Shown here piece after piece: positions 17,620 to 26,073 of a stretch of 64,000 nucleotides of DNA. Positions within the stretch are counted from its first letter, which is position 1, and every line of letters starts with the position of its first letter. Location: NCBI RefSeq assembly GCF_003610295.1, contig NZ_RAPV01000001.1, forward strand, positions 6,200,001 through 6,264,000, in the 5' to 3' direction. Both the position numbers and the translations under genes were made by a program. This DNA is from Paraburkholderia sp. BL23I1N1 (GTDB taxonomy: Bacteria > Pseudomonadota > Gammaproteobacteria > Burkholderiales > Burkholderiaceae). Below the pieces are notes generated by a model, which was given only the letters and a program-made list of their open reading frames with translations, did not search any database and was not told the DNA's origin.

Positions 17620-17773
17620 GACTGCCCCCATCCGACGGGGGAACGGGTGGCACGCGGTTCACCGGAACACGGTGCGAGCCATCCGGCAGGACGGGTTTAG
17701 GTTGGCTGCCGGCGCACCCGTTAATAAGCATCACTAACTGTACGACAACAACCGCAGCGATGGAACGGACCAT
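17609..17773 (-). CDS. virB7: VirB7-like outer-membrane lipoprotein
   Basis: A 54-residue protein. The ATG at 17773 follows a GAGGAG box, and the signal peptide (VRSIAAVVVVQLVMLINGC) ends in the lipobox INGC with Cys20 for lipid attachment. The mature part has KPVLPDGSHRVPVNRVPPVP, typical of the short proline-rich VirB7 lipoproteins of P-type systems, which anchor VirB9. It sits between VirB5 and VirB8, the expected place, and overlaps VirB8. Its small size makes it easy to miss. Confidence 0.75.
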   Translation of the reverse strand: MVRSIAAVVVVQLVMLINGCAGSQPKPVLPDGSHRVPVNRVPPVPPSDGGSHEQ

Positions 17774-17796
17774 GTCAATCTCCTCAGTTGCCGAAC

Positions 17797-18504
17797 TCAG
17801 TTTCCAAAGCTTGCGGGTACCATCTGGTCCTGCAACCGCGCGGTATTGCCGGCACGCTTGAGGACGAGCTCCTGCTGCTGCCCGGCGATGAGCCGGTCTT
17901 CGGAATCGGCGAGCATCCTGAAAAGCTGCAGCTTCGTCATTTCGTTGCCGACCGCCGTGCTCTCAATCTGGATGCGAGCCTGCAGTTCGGAAATCCCCTT
18001 CTGGTCCTGCGTGACGTCGATCTGCTGCATCAGGCCCTGGATCTGGTCGAGCTCCTGGAGCTCCGTCTGGTACGCCTGTGTGCCGAATGCCTTGTCCTGG
18101 AACGGCTTGTTGAGCGCGCGCTGGCAGACCTGCTGGTCGACACCACTCTGGTCCTCGCAGTTGTAGATCTCGCTCGCCGAGCGCAGCGTCTGCGCACTGC
18201 CAGTGAGACCCGCATATCCCCCGTTCTGGACTGCCGTATAGACGGACTGCCAGTTCGACGGCAGGGAGTTCGACAGAACCGGATTGCTCATCAGGGATCC
18301 AAATCCACGGGTGCCACTGAGCGACTGATACAGCTGGAGCTCCTGCTGCACCTCCTCCTTCAGTTGCCCTACAGTCGCGATCACCTGCACGACGTTCTGT
18401 ACGTCATACACGGGAATGCCTTGGGCACGAACGACGGAAGACAGGCAACCGGTCGCGGCGATTGCGCCTGCTATCAGAGCGCGCCGTACATGTGAGGTGG
18501 TCAT
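17797..18504 (-). CDS. virB5: VirB5 pilus-tip protein
   Basis: 235 residues. A signal peptide (MTTSHVRRALIAGAIAATGC to AQG) leads to a mature helical protein beginning IPVYDVQNVVQVIATVGQLK and ending with IQIESTAVGNEMTKLQLF and the LADSEDRLIAGQQQELVLKR pattern of P-type VirB5. A long frame extends upstream to 19146, but only the part from the ATG at 18504 makes sense; that ATG has a GGAGA box and shares ATGA with the VirB6 stop. VirB5 sits after VirB6 here, a gene order often seen in this type of operon. Confidence 0.88.
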   Translation of the reverse strand: MTTSHVRRALIAGAIAATGCLSSVVRAQGIPVYDVQNVVQVIATVGQLKEEVQQELQLYQSLSGTRGFGSLMSNPVLSNSLPSNWQSVYTAVQNGGYAGLTGSAQTLRSASEIYNCEDQSGVDQQVCQRALNKPFQDKAFGTQAYQTELQELDQIQGLMQQIDVTQDQKGISELQARIQIESTAVGNEMTKLQLFRMLADSEDRLIAGQQQELVLKRAGNTARLQDQMVPASFGN

Positions 18505-19658
18505 GATGCAGACTCTCCATCGTTTCCCCGATCGCCCAGGTGCTCGCGGGCCGCACGCTGGTAGGCTGGCACCGAACCGCTTCCCGCTCCGCCATCCGAA
18601 ATCTTTCCGCCCGGCCGGCGTGGACCGTGCCCGAAGCGCATGACGGCACCGACGCCGCGAAGCGCCTGGCGTGCGGCGTATCCCGCAACGAATGCGCCAA
18701 ACCCCGACAGGGTGGCGCCACCAGCCAGACCGGACGCGACCCCAGGCAGTTGCCATCCGACAGTGGCCAGCAGGAGGCCCGTGACGCACATTCCCAGTCC
18801 CGCTCCCCAGGACGCTGCGCTGTCGAGTGCGCTGTGAACAGCCGCTGTCAGCGAGGACGCATTCGCATCGGGTGCCGAGGTCGTCACCTGGAACGGCGCG
18901 AGATCGGCGGAGAACGCGGTCAGCGCCATGCCCAGAAACGCCGCAATGAGTATCTGCAACAGCGCGTAGTTCGCAATCTTCGCGGTCCATGCCTCGAAGA
19001 ACCGGGCTGTCGGGCTGAATGCGCCACATGCGATGAACAGGGGGCCAAGCCCGAGCACCAGCTCCAGAAGCATCCTCGCCATCAGCACCTCGAATGCGAG
19101 GACGATCAGGAAGACCGAGGCACCGAGCGCGGCTATCAGCCCGCAAAAGAAATCGCCGATGCCCGCCACGATGCCCGCCATGCTGAAGCCTTCGTGCGTC
19201 GCCTTGTTGAAGTAGGCATCCATCACGATGTCGATCTGCCGGTCATAGCAGTCGAGGGTCTGGTAAATGGAGGACGCGCTCGTACCCGTCACGCTGGCGC
19301 CACTCACCGTTCCGCAGCCGGCATTACCCGCCCCGGCATTCGCGGCCGCCGTCTGGATCGTCTGGGCCAGACCTGAGGTAGCGCCCTCCACCGCGGTAAC
19401 TACCTGCGACTGGTAGATGCCCGCACCGAGCGCAAAGGCGAGCATGATGGCCACCTTCATCCCGCGCCACGCAAAGGCGGGTACCGACTCATGGGCCTCG
19501 CCGCGCACCACGGCGAACCCGTACACGATGATCCAGATCGTGAGGGCCGTCGTGACGACCGGCACCAGCGCACTGGAGAGCGCCGACGACACGCCCGTGA
19601 CGTACGTCGACATGCCGTTTTCGAGCGTGCCGCCAACCGCTGTGAAAAGGCCGCTCAT
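18501..19658 (-). CDS. virB6: VirB6 polytopic channel protein
   Basis: 385 residues with several membrane spans (SALVPVVTTALTIWIIVYGF, MKVAIMLAFALGAGIYQSQV, FLIVLAFEVLMARMLLELVL, ALLQILIAAFLGMALTAFSA) and the long loop between the first and central helices typical of VirB6/TrbL. LVLGLGPLFIACGAFSPTAR is the conserved central segment. It forms the substrate path in the inner membrane. The tail is hydrophilic (RFGHGPRRPGGKI). The start overlaps the VirB4 stop by ATGA; a GGAAGAGG box precedes it. Confidence 0.9.
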   Translation of the reverse strand: MSGLFTAVGGTLENGMSTYVTGVSSALSSALVPVVTTALTIWIIVYGFAVVRGEAHESVPAFAWRGMKVAIMLAFALGAGIYQSQVVTAVEGATSGLAQTIQTAAANAGAGNAGCGTVSGASVTGTSASSIYQTLDCYDRQIDIVMDAYFNKATHEGFSMAGIVAGIGDFFCGLIAALGASVFLIVLAFEVLMARMLLELVLGLGPLFIACGAFSPTARFFEAWTAKIANYALLQILIAAFLGMALTAFSADLAPFQVTTSAPDANASSLTAAVHSALDSAASWGAGLGMCVTGLLLATVGWQLPGVASGLAGGATLSGFGAFVAGYAARQALRGVGAVMRFGHGPRRPGGKISDGGAGSGSVPAYQRAAREHLGDRGNDGESAS

Positions 19659-22147
19659 CGAGCACCTCTTCCCGACACACTCGGGGCCAGCATGTTCAGG
19701 GCTGCCCCGGTCGCACGCCGTCGCGCCAGCCGTTCATGAAACACGGGAAGCCACGCAGCGGGTTCGTCGCCCACCTCGGCACGGATGCCGTCGAGCAGTT
19801 CGACGTTGTCCGTCGTTCCCGACAGCACGTCGAGCACGTCGCCGAGTCCGCCGAGATCCAGTCTGCCGATCGCCGAGTGGTGTCCCTGCTTGACAAGGAA
19901 CAGGCGGCTGTTCTCCCCAAGCGTGCGAACGATATTGAATTCGGCCTCGGTGAGCTTGAAGCCGTGCACGTAGTCGTCGTAGTCCGCCCGCGGATTGGGC
20001 AGGAAGAAGAATGTCGCGGTCTGCTCGATGAGCGCCCGCGCGATAGGGCTGCGCAGGACGTCCGCCGGCGACTGCGTGTCGAAGATGCCCAGACCGTTCT
20101 GCTTGCGGATGGTCTTCTGCCTGTTGTTCGCGAAATCCGTAAATACCGGGTCCCCGAGGCGCTTCCAGAACTCGGTCATCACATAGATGAAGCGCCGCCC
20201 GTCGATCAGGCTTCCGGTCAGGTGCAGCAGGTACATCGTCACCGGCGTCGACACCTCCGGATCGTCCAGCAGTTCTGTATCATCGAAGCCGAAGAGCTGG
20301 TTGTGGCTGAATTCCAGCAGGTCCGACGGGTTGTCCAGCACCCAGCCGAGCCGGCCGCCCGCACACCACCTGGTCAGTCGCGCATGCAGGCTGTTCTCGC
20401 CCACGTTGGGCATCAGTTGCCGCACCATCGACAGGCGCCGAAGCGGCCGTGCCATGCGGGCCACTTCCCGCACGGCACGCGAAACGTCGAGCTCGTCTCT
20501 CGCCGAAAGCGGCGCACCCGTATCGACGAGCCGGCGCACGAGACGCTCCCAGAAATCCAGTCCCGCCTCATCCGGCTCAAGCTGGAAGGGATTGAGCCCC
20601 GTCGGGACACCCCGGTGAAAGACGGTGTAGCGGCCGCCCACCGCGCGGATCGCGATCTCGGTACCGCGGTCCTTGTCGTAGATAACGCCGGTGACGCCAT
20701 ACTTCATCGCCATGGCAAGCAGGAACAGCTCAAGTACCGTCTTGCCCGCGCCCGCCTGCCCAATGATCTGGGTGTTGGCGAGTGCCTTCTCGTCGGCCGA
20801 TTCCTTCTTTTCCGCAGTCGCGTGGAAGTTCAGATAGAGTGGCTGGCCGCTCGGCGTCTTGACAATGGTGATTGCCTCGCCCCACGGGTTGCCGTCGCGC
20901 TTGCCCGTCGCGAAGTTGTGCAGGCTCGCGAGTCCACAGAAATTGCGCGAGGTGAGCTTCGCCTCCCGTGGCCGGTAGCGCCAGTTGCCGGGCAGCTGCG
21001 CGAACCACGCCGCGTCCGCCACGAGGTCGACGAGCGCGCTCTGGAAGCCCACGTCCGCGAGCTGCGTGCGCGCCTTCGCCACGTGCCGCGCTACCTCGTC
21101 CGGGCGGTCCCCGAGCACGGCAAGCGAATAATGGTATTCGCCCAGGACGAAATCGCCATTGATCAGGTCGTTCAGCGCCTGGTCCATCGCCTCGACCTGT
21201 GACACCGCGACGTCCTCGCCGGCAATCAGCTGGTTGCGCTGTCGCTCAAGCGCTTCCTTTGCCGTGGGACGGTCAAGGATCGTGAAGCTCTGCGTCTCGA
21301 TGTACTCGAAGTCGCCGTAGAGCAGACCGTCGAGCATCCCGGGCTCCGTTTCTTCCGGGTAGTCCTTCAGGTCGAGCAGCGCCGCGTAGCGCGTTGCGCC
21401 CGGCATGCGGATCTCGACCTTCTCGGTGCGGAAGAAAAGTCGCGACGTCGGCAGTGCCTCGGCAATGCGGCCTGACGGCACCGGCACGGGCTCCCAGGCG
21501 GCGTTGACGAGATAACCCAGAAACTCCAGTGCCGCCGAGAAACGCACCGGCCGCTGCGTATGGTGGATCTGCTTCGCGTAGCGAACCTGCTTCCTGTAGA
21601 CGCCAAGGGCCACCGGATCCCACGGTTTCAGGCCCGATTCGACCTGCGCTGCGAGTTCCGCCATCACCTTCAGCGCCTCATACTCGTCCCGCCTGATATC
21701 GTCGGCGGTGCGACGGGCTGCCTGACTGAATAGCCGCCCCAGACGCGTGCGGTGCGGCCGGTAGACGACCGTCAGGTACAGCTCGTTGGCCATCATCCGG
21801 TAGCCCGCAAAGCTCGCGTAGTACCGTGTGGCAAGCTCCTGGCAGAACGGGTTGCCGTAAGGCGTGGCGAAGTGGTCAGTCACGCGCCGGCGGAGCCGAT
21901 GGGACCAGAGTCCCACATGGCCACCCGGCAGGCTGCGCACGAGCTGGTTGAACCCTTCGTGACGCACCAGGATGTCACCTGGATCGGCCGCCTCGAAGGC
22001 AATGCCGGCGATCTTCCACACGCGCAGATAGTCGCCTTCCCGCGTGCGGATCACGTGGTCGGTCACGTGCGATGAGAACGGCACGAAATCCGCGAGCACG
22101 ACCTCGCGTTCGGCCACATCGATAAGGTGGTGCGGCTGCGCAGCCAT
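19655..22147 (-). CDS. virB4: VirB4 ATPase
   Basis: An 830-residue ATPase that powers pilus growth and substrate transport. CagE-type N-terminal blocks include FVPFSSHVTDHVIRTREGDY, then WKIAGIAFEAAD and GGHVGLWSHRLRRRVTDHFA. Walker A is near 464-470 (GQAGAGKTVLELF). At the Walker B position the protein reads FIYVMTEFWK, with Thr at about residue 658 where Asp is expected (codon ACC read from 20176); the following Glu is kept. I took the ATG at 22147, two bases after the VirB3 stop and behind a GGAGGGG box. Confidence 0.92.
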   Translation of the reverse strand: MAAQPHHLIDVAEREVVLADFVPFSSHVTDHVIRTREGDYLRVWKIAGIAFEAADPGDILVRHEGFNQLVRSLPGGHVGLWSHRLRRRVTDHFATPYGNPFCQELATRYYASFAGYRMMANELYLTVVYRPHRTRLGRLFSQAARRTADDIRRDEYEALKVMAELAAQVESGLKPWDPVALGVYRKQVRYAKQIHHTQRPVRFSAALEFLGYLVNAAWEPVPVPSGRIAEALPTSRLFFRTEKVEIRMPGATRYAALLDLKDYPEETEPGMLDGLLYGDFEYIETQSFTILDRPTAKEALERQRNQLIAGEDVAVSQVEAMDQALNDLINGDFVLGEYHYSLAVLGDRPDEVARHVAKARTQLADVGFQSALVDLVADAAWFAQLPGNWRYRPREAKLTSRNFCGLASLHNFATGKRDGNPWGEAITIVKTPSGQPLYLNFHATAEKKESADEKALANTQIIGQAGAGKTVLELFLLAMAMKYGVTGVIYDKDRGTEIAIRAVGGRYTVFHRGVPTGLNPFQLEPDEAGLDFWERLVRRLVDTGAPLSARDELDVSRAVREVARMARPLRRLSMVRQLMPNVGENSLHARLTRWCAGGRLGWVLDNPSDLLEFSHNQLFGFDDTELLDDPEVSTPVTMYLLHLTGSLIDGRRFIYVMTEFWKRLGDPVFTDFANNRQKTIRKQNGLGIFDTQSPADVLRSPIARALIEQTATFFFLPNPRADYDDYVHGFKLTEAEFNIVRTLGENSRLFLVKQGHHSAIGRLDLGGLGDVLDVLSGTTDNVELLDGIRAEVGDEPAAWLPVFHERLARRRATGAALNMLAPSVSGRGAR

Positions 22148-22148
22148 G

Positions 22149-22469
22149 TCAGCCCCTCCTCCTGATGCGAACCGGCACGTAGCCGTGCGCGCCCCAGAAG
22201 TGGCGATTGCGCTGGCGAAACGCCATGCGAACGCACAGCACGCACTGCGCAAGCCGCTGGTCGTCGTGCCGCGTGACCGAACGCATCGTCACGAACACCG
22301 GCACGAGAAGCAGCACGATGCCGACGCCCACCGGCGGGCTTGCGAGCAGCGCCCAGATCGCGGGAATCAGGATGCTGCCGCCCACCATCAGCAACGGCAC
22401 AAGCGGCACGCCCCACAGCATCGCGGGTCGTGTGCAGCCCTTGAAGACGGGATCCCTGAGCTGGTCCAT
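22149..22469 (-). CDS. virB3: VirB3 inner-membrane protein
   Basis: 106 residues with the family start RDPVFKGCTRPAMLWGVPLV and two membrane spans (PLLMVGGSILIPAIWALLAS, PVGVGIVLLLVPVFVTMRSV). The tail RFRQ-like RMAFRQRNRHFWGAHGYVPV is common in P-type VirB3. It precedes VirB4 by two bases and follows VirB2 by 13 bp. Confidence 0.9.
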   Translation of the reverse strand: MDQLRDPVFKGCTRPAMLWGVPLVPLLMVGGSILIPAIWALLASPPVGVGIVLLLVPVFVTMRSVTRHDDQRLAQCVLCVRMAFRQRNRHFWGAHGYVPVRIRRRG

Positions 22470-22482
22470 GTTTGCCTCTGGA

Positions 22483-22824
22483 TCAGCTCGTCGGGATCAG
22501 CATCGCTGCGATCACCGTGGCGCAGCCCACGAACAGGCCGCCGATGAACACGTTGGCGATATCGCCAAAGCGCGCGTGCTGGAACATCATCTTGAAGCCC
22601 GCCCAGATGATCGAGATCGAGCACACCACTGCACCCACGCTGAGTAATGTGGTCTGGATCGTTGTCAGCAGGGTGTTGACCTGAGAGAGCTGCGCATATG
22701 CCGGCGTCACCGTCAGTGCCAGCAGGGGCGCAATCGCGAGCCCGCGACGGACGGCTCGCGCCGACCCACGCATCCACGTCTCCCGTGGAATAGATCTCCA
22801 CTTGATTTGTAGTCCTGATTTCAT
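22483..22824 (-). CDS. virB2: VirB2 pilin precursor
   Basis: 113 residues: a long leader (to PAYAQ) and a mature pilin with two hydrophobic helices, LLTTIQTTLLSVGAVVCSIS and GFKMMFQHARFGDIANVFIG then GGLFVGCATVIAAMLI. IIWAGFKMMFQ is the usual motif at the first helix end. It is the pilus subunit of the conjugative machine. A strong ACAGGAGCAG box precedes the ATG at 22824. Confidence 0.9.
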   Translation of the reverse strand: MKSGLQIKWRSIPRETWMRGSARAVRRGLAIAPLLALTVTPAYAQLSQVNTLLTTIQTTLLSVGAVVCSISIIWAGFKMMFQHARFGDIANVFIGGLFVGCATVIAAMLIPTS

Positions 22825-22859
22825 GGGCTGCTCCTGTTACACACATGGGTCCTGCCTGG

Positions 22860-23507
22860 TCAGAAGACGACCGCGTTTTCCTGCGCCATGTCGCCGGGTA
22901 GACCAGTCTGGCGATTTCGTCTGCAGTCCGTGGTCGACGGCGTTCCATCCCGGATGCGAGACGGACCGGAACGCGCGCCTTGCGGACTGGACGGAATGAC
23001 GCGAATGGGCGGGAGGTCGGCGGCAGTGGCCGGAACCACCGGATCAGGGAGCGCTGCATCGGCGACGACCCTCTGCACATAGCCCGTGCGAAATCTCGTG
23101 GAAAAGTCGCCGCTCGCGTAGCACGACAGCCCCGCGCGCAATGCGTCCTGCGCTCGTGCATACTCGTGCCGCGCACGCTCGAAGCAGCCCTGCAGGATGG
23201 CCACGCCGGCGGCGAGATTGCGGCATGGATCGAAGACGGTCTCCCGTGTCAGGCCGAACCGGATCCAGTTCGCGCGGTTCACCTGCGCGAGTCCTGCGCT
23301 GTAATCCCACCCGGCGGCCTCCAGCGCGCGTGCCGTCGCAACGGCCTCATTGAGGTTCGCTGGCTGGCGCTCGAGGCGGCCATGTACCACCCCGATCGCG
23401 TACGGGTTGAAACCCGACTCGACCCGCACGATGGCTGCGATCGTGGCGGGCGCCACGGCCGGCGCGCACTGCTGCGTCAGGGCGAGGAATGCGGCGAGCG
23501 GAATCAT
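22860..23507 (-). CDS. virB1: VirB1 lytic transglycosylase
   Basis: A 215-residue peptidoglycan-cutting enzyme that opens the wall for the channel. The catalytic Glu is E30 in AIVRVESGFNPYAIGVV. It is followed by ATARALEAAGWDYSAGLAQV with the GLAQVN core and by VFDPCRNLAAGVAILQGC. The C terminus is a proline-rich tail. No clear signal peptide beyond a short hydrophobic N terminus (IPLAAFLALTQQCAPAVA). It overlaps the upstream gene by ATGA at 23507 and has a GGAGGTGG box. Confidence 0.9.
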   Translation of the reverse strand: MIPLAAFLALTQQCAPAVAPATIAAIVRVESGFNPYAIGVVHGRLERQPANLNEAVATARALEAAGWDYSAGLAQVNRANWIRFGLTRETVFDPCRNLAAGVAILQGCFERARHEYARAQDALRAGLSCYASGDFSTRFRTGYVQRVVADAALPDPVVPATAADLPPIRVIPSSPQGARSGPSRIRDGTPSTTDCRRNRQTGLPGDMAQENAVVF

Positions 23508-24082
23508 TCACCACCTCCCTGTCCGCCCGGGCTTTCGTACTCCCGCTCCAGAAAGAGACGTGCGGACTGGGTCGGCTCGTACGGGATAGCGGTACTGCCG
23601 GCTCCGTAGAACTCCGTGATCGTGAGGTCTGCACCTCTCGCGTCCCACCACACCCGCGTGTACAGGACGCCGTCGATTTCGACGTTGATTGCGCCGTGCG
23701 CATTGCATCGCAGCTCACTCTGCTTGGGGCCACCCCAGTACAGCAGATCCTCGCGGCAGTACCCGGTGCCCGCAAAGATGTTCACCGCCGACGTCCCCTG
23801 CGAGCCACCTGCGCCGAAGTCGCACGTCGGAAAAGGATCGCCGTGGCGCAAGGCTGCCCACAGCCTCCCGATCGGCGGGACGCACTCGCCATACTGCTCA
23901 GGGCCACCGGGATTGGAGAGGCACAGGATCACCTGGCAACCCCAGTCGTCGGCATGGGAAGTGCCAGGCGCCACGATTGATGCACCGACGAATGCGGCGA
24001 GGACAATCAACCAGCGGCGCAACACCCACAGCAGCCCGCGGCCGGCGATGGCAATGTCGAATGAGATGGCTGCATCATGCAT
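23504..24082 (-). CDS. TrbM/KikA-like conjugation protein
   Basis: 192 residues. An N-terminal hydrophobic segment (LLWVLRRWLIVLAAFVGASI) and a cleavage-like site (SHADD) are followed by CQVILCLSNPGGPEQYGECV and PPIGRLWAALRHGDPFPTC, a cysteine pattern that I associate with the TrbM/KikA family of secreted conjugation proteins. A second Cys pair (GYCREDLLYW, LRCNAHGAINVE) follows, and the C-terminal part reads YTRVWWDARGADLTITEFYG. The function in the family is unclear. The start at 24082 lies inside the 3' end of the ParA-like gene (8-bp overlap) with a GAGGT box. The family name is moderately sure. Confidence 0.6.
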   Translation of the reverse strand: MHDAAISFDIAIAGRGLLWVLRRWLIVLAAFVGASIVAPGTSHADDWGCQVILCLSNPGGPEQYGECVPPIGRLWAALRHGDPFPTCDFGAGGSQGTSAVNIFAGTGYCREDLLYWGGPKQSELRCNAHGAINVEIDGVLYTRVWWDARGADLTITEFYGAGSTAIPYEPTQSARLFLEREYESPGGQGGGE

Positions 24083-24923
24083 CGCACACCTCTGCACGAC
24101 GAAGGGCAGGCATTGCACCGTTCCCGATTGCATCGAGCCGGCGAGTGAGGACCTCCAGACAGGCGACCACTGTCCGCGAGGATTCGGCTACCCGGACATC
24201 CTGCGCGGCTGGCCGGTCGCGCGGCACTGAGTAACCCACAGCGCGCCCGACAGCTGTCAGGCGAGGCAGCCAGGCGTATCCGTGGGGAAACGCCTGGTCC
24301 GCGATCAGCCATTCACGCAGCGTCGTTTCCATCACCTTCACCCACGCTTCTTCCATCGGTCCAGGGATTGCGACGACGGGCAGAAGCCCGACAAAGTGCA
24401 GTGCCGGATTCAGTCGCGCCCGGACGTTGCGGATCCCATACGTGCCATTGATGATTTCCGAGGCGCATTCGACGCATTCCGGCGACATCGCTATGAGGCT
24501 CAGCACCGCGTCCACCAGCGCCTCTGCACAGACAGCGCGCAGGTCGGGCAGGACGGGAGTATCGATCAGGCACACGTCGAACCGCGGCGCCACCACGCAT
24601 AGCAGATGACGAAGGTTCGCGTAGTAGCGGGTGCGGGCGGGATCGTCACGCGAGCGCAGACCGTCGACGGCGTCGCCGCTGAGCACGTGAACGCAGCCGC
24701 CGGGTGCGGGCCGGGCGCGCCCGGACGGGTCCGGCACCGGGTTGCCGGACCCGATCGCGTCTTGCTGCCGGCCAGCGAACATCCGTGCGCAGCGCGGCGG
24801 CTCGGCAAGGTCCAGTACCAGCACGCGCCAGTGATTGACGCGATGCAGGTGACGGGCAAGCAGGCAGGTCAGCATCGTCCTGCCCGAGTTACTCTTTGCC
24901 GATATGATCAGAAGCGATTTCAT
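24075..24923 (-). CDS. ParA/MinD-like ATPase with altered P-loop
   Basis: 282 residues, the first gene of the transfer operon. The N terminus LLIISAKSNSGRTMLTCLLA has the layout of a deviant Walker A loop: the signature Lys at K10 is kept, but the P-loop Lys is Arg at R15 (codon AGG). YANLRHLLCVVAPRFDVCLI then DTPVLPD is the Walker A' and B region. It probably positions the transfer complex or helps maintain the element, as ParA-like proteins do in other conjugative systems; ATP binding may be weakened. The start has a GAGGA box. The operon promoter should lie between 24924 and the terminator at 25044. Confidence 0.7.
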   Translation of the reverse strand: MKSLLIISAKSNSGRTMLTCLLARHLHRVNHWRVLVLDLAEPPRCARMFAGRQQDAIGSGNPVPDPSGRARPAPGGCVHVLSGDAVDGLRSRDDPARTRYYANLRHLLCVVAPRFDVCLIDTPVLPDLRAVCAEALVDAVLSLIAMSPECVECASEIINGTYGIRNVRARLNPALHFVGLLPVVAIPGPMEEAWVKVMETTLREWLIADQAFPHGYAWLPRLTAVGRAVGYSVPRDRPAAQDVRVAESSRTVVACLEVLTRRLDAIGNGAMPALRRAEVCDA

Positions 24924-25386
24924 GGTTCATCGTCCTCAGCCGCGCCCGCTGTCGATGAACCTGCGAAGAAAAAGGAACCCGCGGCGCCGGAGAGGCTGAC
25001 CGCGGGCTCAACGGGGGATCATTGCATCAGCGCCAGAAAGCAGAAAAGCCTACATTTGCAGGCTTTTTGCGAATGCGTCACGGCACACCACGTCGTCGCA
25101 CAGACATCGAACTGCGGGGCCGCTAACGCGTACTCGGTCGTGCAGGGCACGTTGACCGGATCAGATTGTTGGCTTCAATCTAGGCGAGTGCGCCGCGCAA
25201 TGCAAGTGGCCTCACACACCGCGCCGTCCTTCCATTTACCCACGTGTTCCCAGGTGTTGCCACGAGTGCCCCAAAAAATTTCTGGTGCGAGACCTTCGAC
25301 CCGGGATTCGCCGAAGGCAGCATCGGCCGCGTCAGACCGTGCAGGCCGCAGGCGGGTCGAATCGAACCGTCGGCGACAGCACACCA
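24924..25386. other. spacer between the transfer operon and the AlpA operon
   Basis: No gene supported. It holds a terminator-like hairpin at 25044-25067. The AT-rich part just before the ParA-like start is the best place for the transfer promoter, but I see no clear -35/-10 pair. It could contain oriT; I cannot show it. Confidence 0.5.
25044..25067. terminator. bidirectional rho-independent terminator
   Basis: Perfect 8-base arms AAAAGCCT and AGGCTTTT with an 8-base loop; a T-run follows on the plus strand and the A-run before it gives a T-run on the minus strand. It would end the AlpA and HTH transcript before the ParA-like gene. Confidence 0.75.
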
Positions 25387-25710
25387 TCATTGCCTGTCGT
25401 CAGATGGGTGCGAGCCGTCGCGATCCTGGTTCCCCCTCTCCAGGGCGCGTGCGAGTGCCGTACGTGCGGCCGAAAGTTCCAGCTCGAAGCGTTGCGCGGG
25501 CCGACGGGGTATGCGCAGCCGTCTGCAGACGACCTCATGGCTGGCATGCCAGAGATACACCATGCGCAGGATGTCGCGATGCCGCGGATGCAGGGTCTGC
25601 CATGCTTTCGTGATCCGCGCCGCATCGACCGGATCGTAAGCGCCGCGAGATGCATTGCCCCAATTCTCCAGCCGCCGATGCAGGGGTGGCGAAGCGGGAT
25701 CGCGACTCAT
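25387..25710 (-). CDS. small HTH protein, sigma-70 region 4-like
   Basis: 107 residues. The core ITKAWQTLHPRHRDILRMVY then LWHASHEVVCRRLRIPRRPA has the rhythm of a sigma-70 region 4 helix-turn-helix, and a helical tail (FELELSAARTALARALERG) follows. Comparable small proteins occur beside AlpA-type regulators in Burkholderia integrative elements. It probably acts on the adjacent transfer or excision promoters. Its start overlaps the AlpA stop by ATGA. The family is a guess from the pattern. Confidence 0.55.
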   Translation of the reverse strand: MSRDPASPPLHRRLENWGNASRGAYDPVDAARITKAWQTLHPRHRDILRMVYLWHASHEVVCRRLRIPRRPAQRFELELSAARTALARALERGNQDRDGSHPSDDRQ

Positions 25711-25946
25711 GGCGCATCTCCCACTTCGTCGCGCGCTGGTGCAGGCGCACGATAACGCGCGGGATCCTTGAGAAACTGTTCAATGTCGGCCGCGCGCCAT
25801 CCCACCAGGCGTCCGCCCAGCGGTATCGCCGGAGGAAATGTTCCCGCCTCCATGCGACGGTAAATCGTTGAGCGCGATAGCCCCGTTCTCTCTTCGACCT
25901 GGCGGCGGCGCAGGATCCAGTGCGCCTCGCTGTTCGCAGTTGACAT
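25707..25946 (-). CDS. alpA: AlpA-family transcriptional regulator
   Basis: 79 residues with the typical winged-HTH of AlpA/excisionase-like proteins: WILRRRQVEERTGLSRSTIY then RRMEAGTFPPAIPLGGRLVG and GWRAADIEQFL. It binds DNA and in phages and integrative elements controls integrase or transfer genes. The start at 25946 has a GGGGGAAGG box. Two inverted repeats lie 90-155 bp upstream and may be its operators. Confidence 0.85.
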   Translation of the reverse strand: MSTANSEAHWILRRRQVEERTGLSRSTIYRRMEAGTFPPAIPLGGRLVGWRAADIEQFLKDPARYRAPAPARDEVGDAP

Positions 25947-26037
25947 GGCCTTCCCCCAGAAAAAATGCCGGCCTGGCGTTGCCGGTACATGGGGACATTC
26001 AAGCAGCGGTCGGGTCCGGCTTCCAAACCCGTCTTAT

Positions 26038-26056
26038 CGACGGGAAGCTCCCGTCG
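26038..26056. promoter_or_regulatory. inverted repeat upstream of alpA
   Basis: Perfect 8-base arms CGACGGGA and TCCCGTCG with the 3-base centre AGC. It may be an operator or a hairpin in the leader of alpA. Confidence 0.4.
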
Positions 26057-26073
26057 GACGGTGCAAACGACAC

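Noticed and set aside
19736..21202. Long plus-strand open frame (488 codons) across the VirB4 gene
   Set aside because: It is antisense to a gene with clear ATPase motifs; long antisense frames are common in GC-rich DNA and the product is Arg/Gln-rich with no family.
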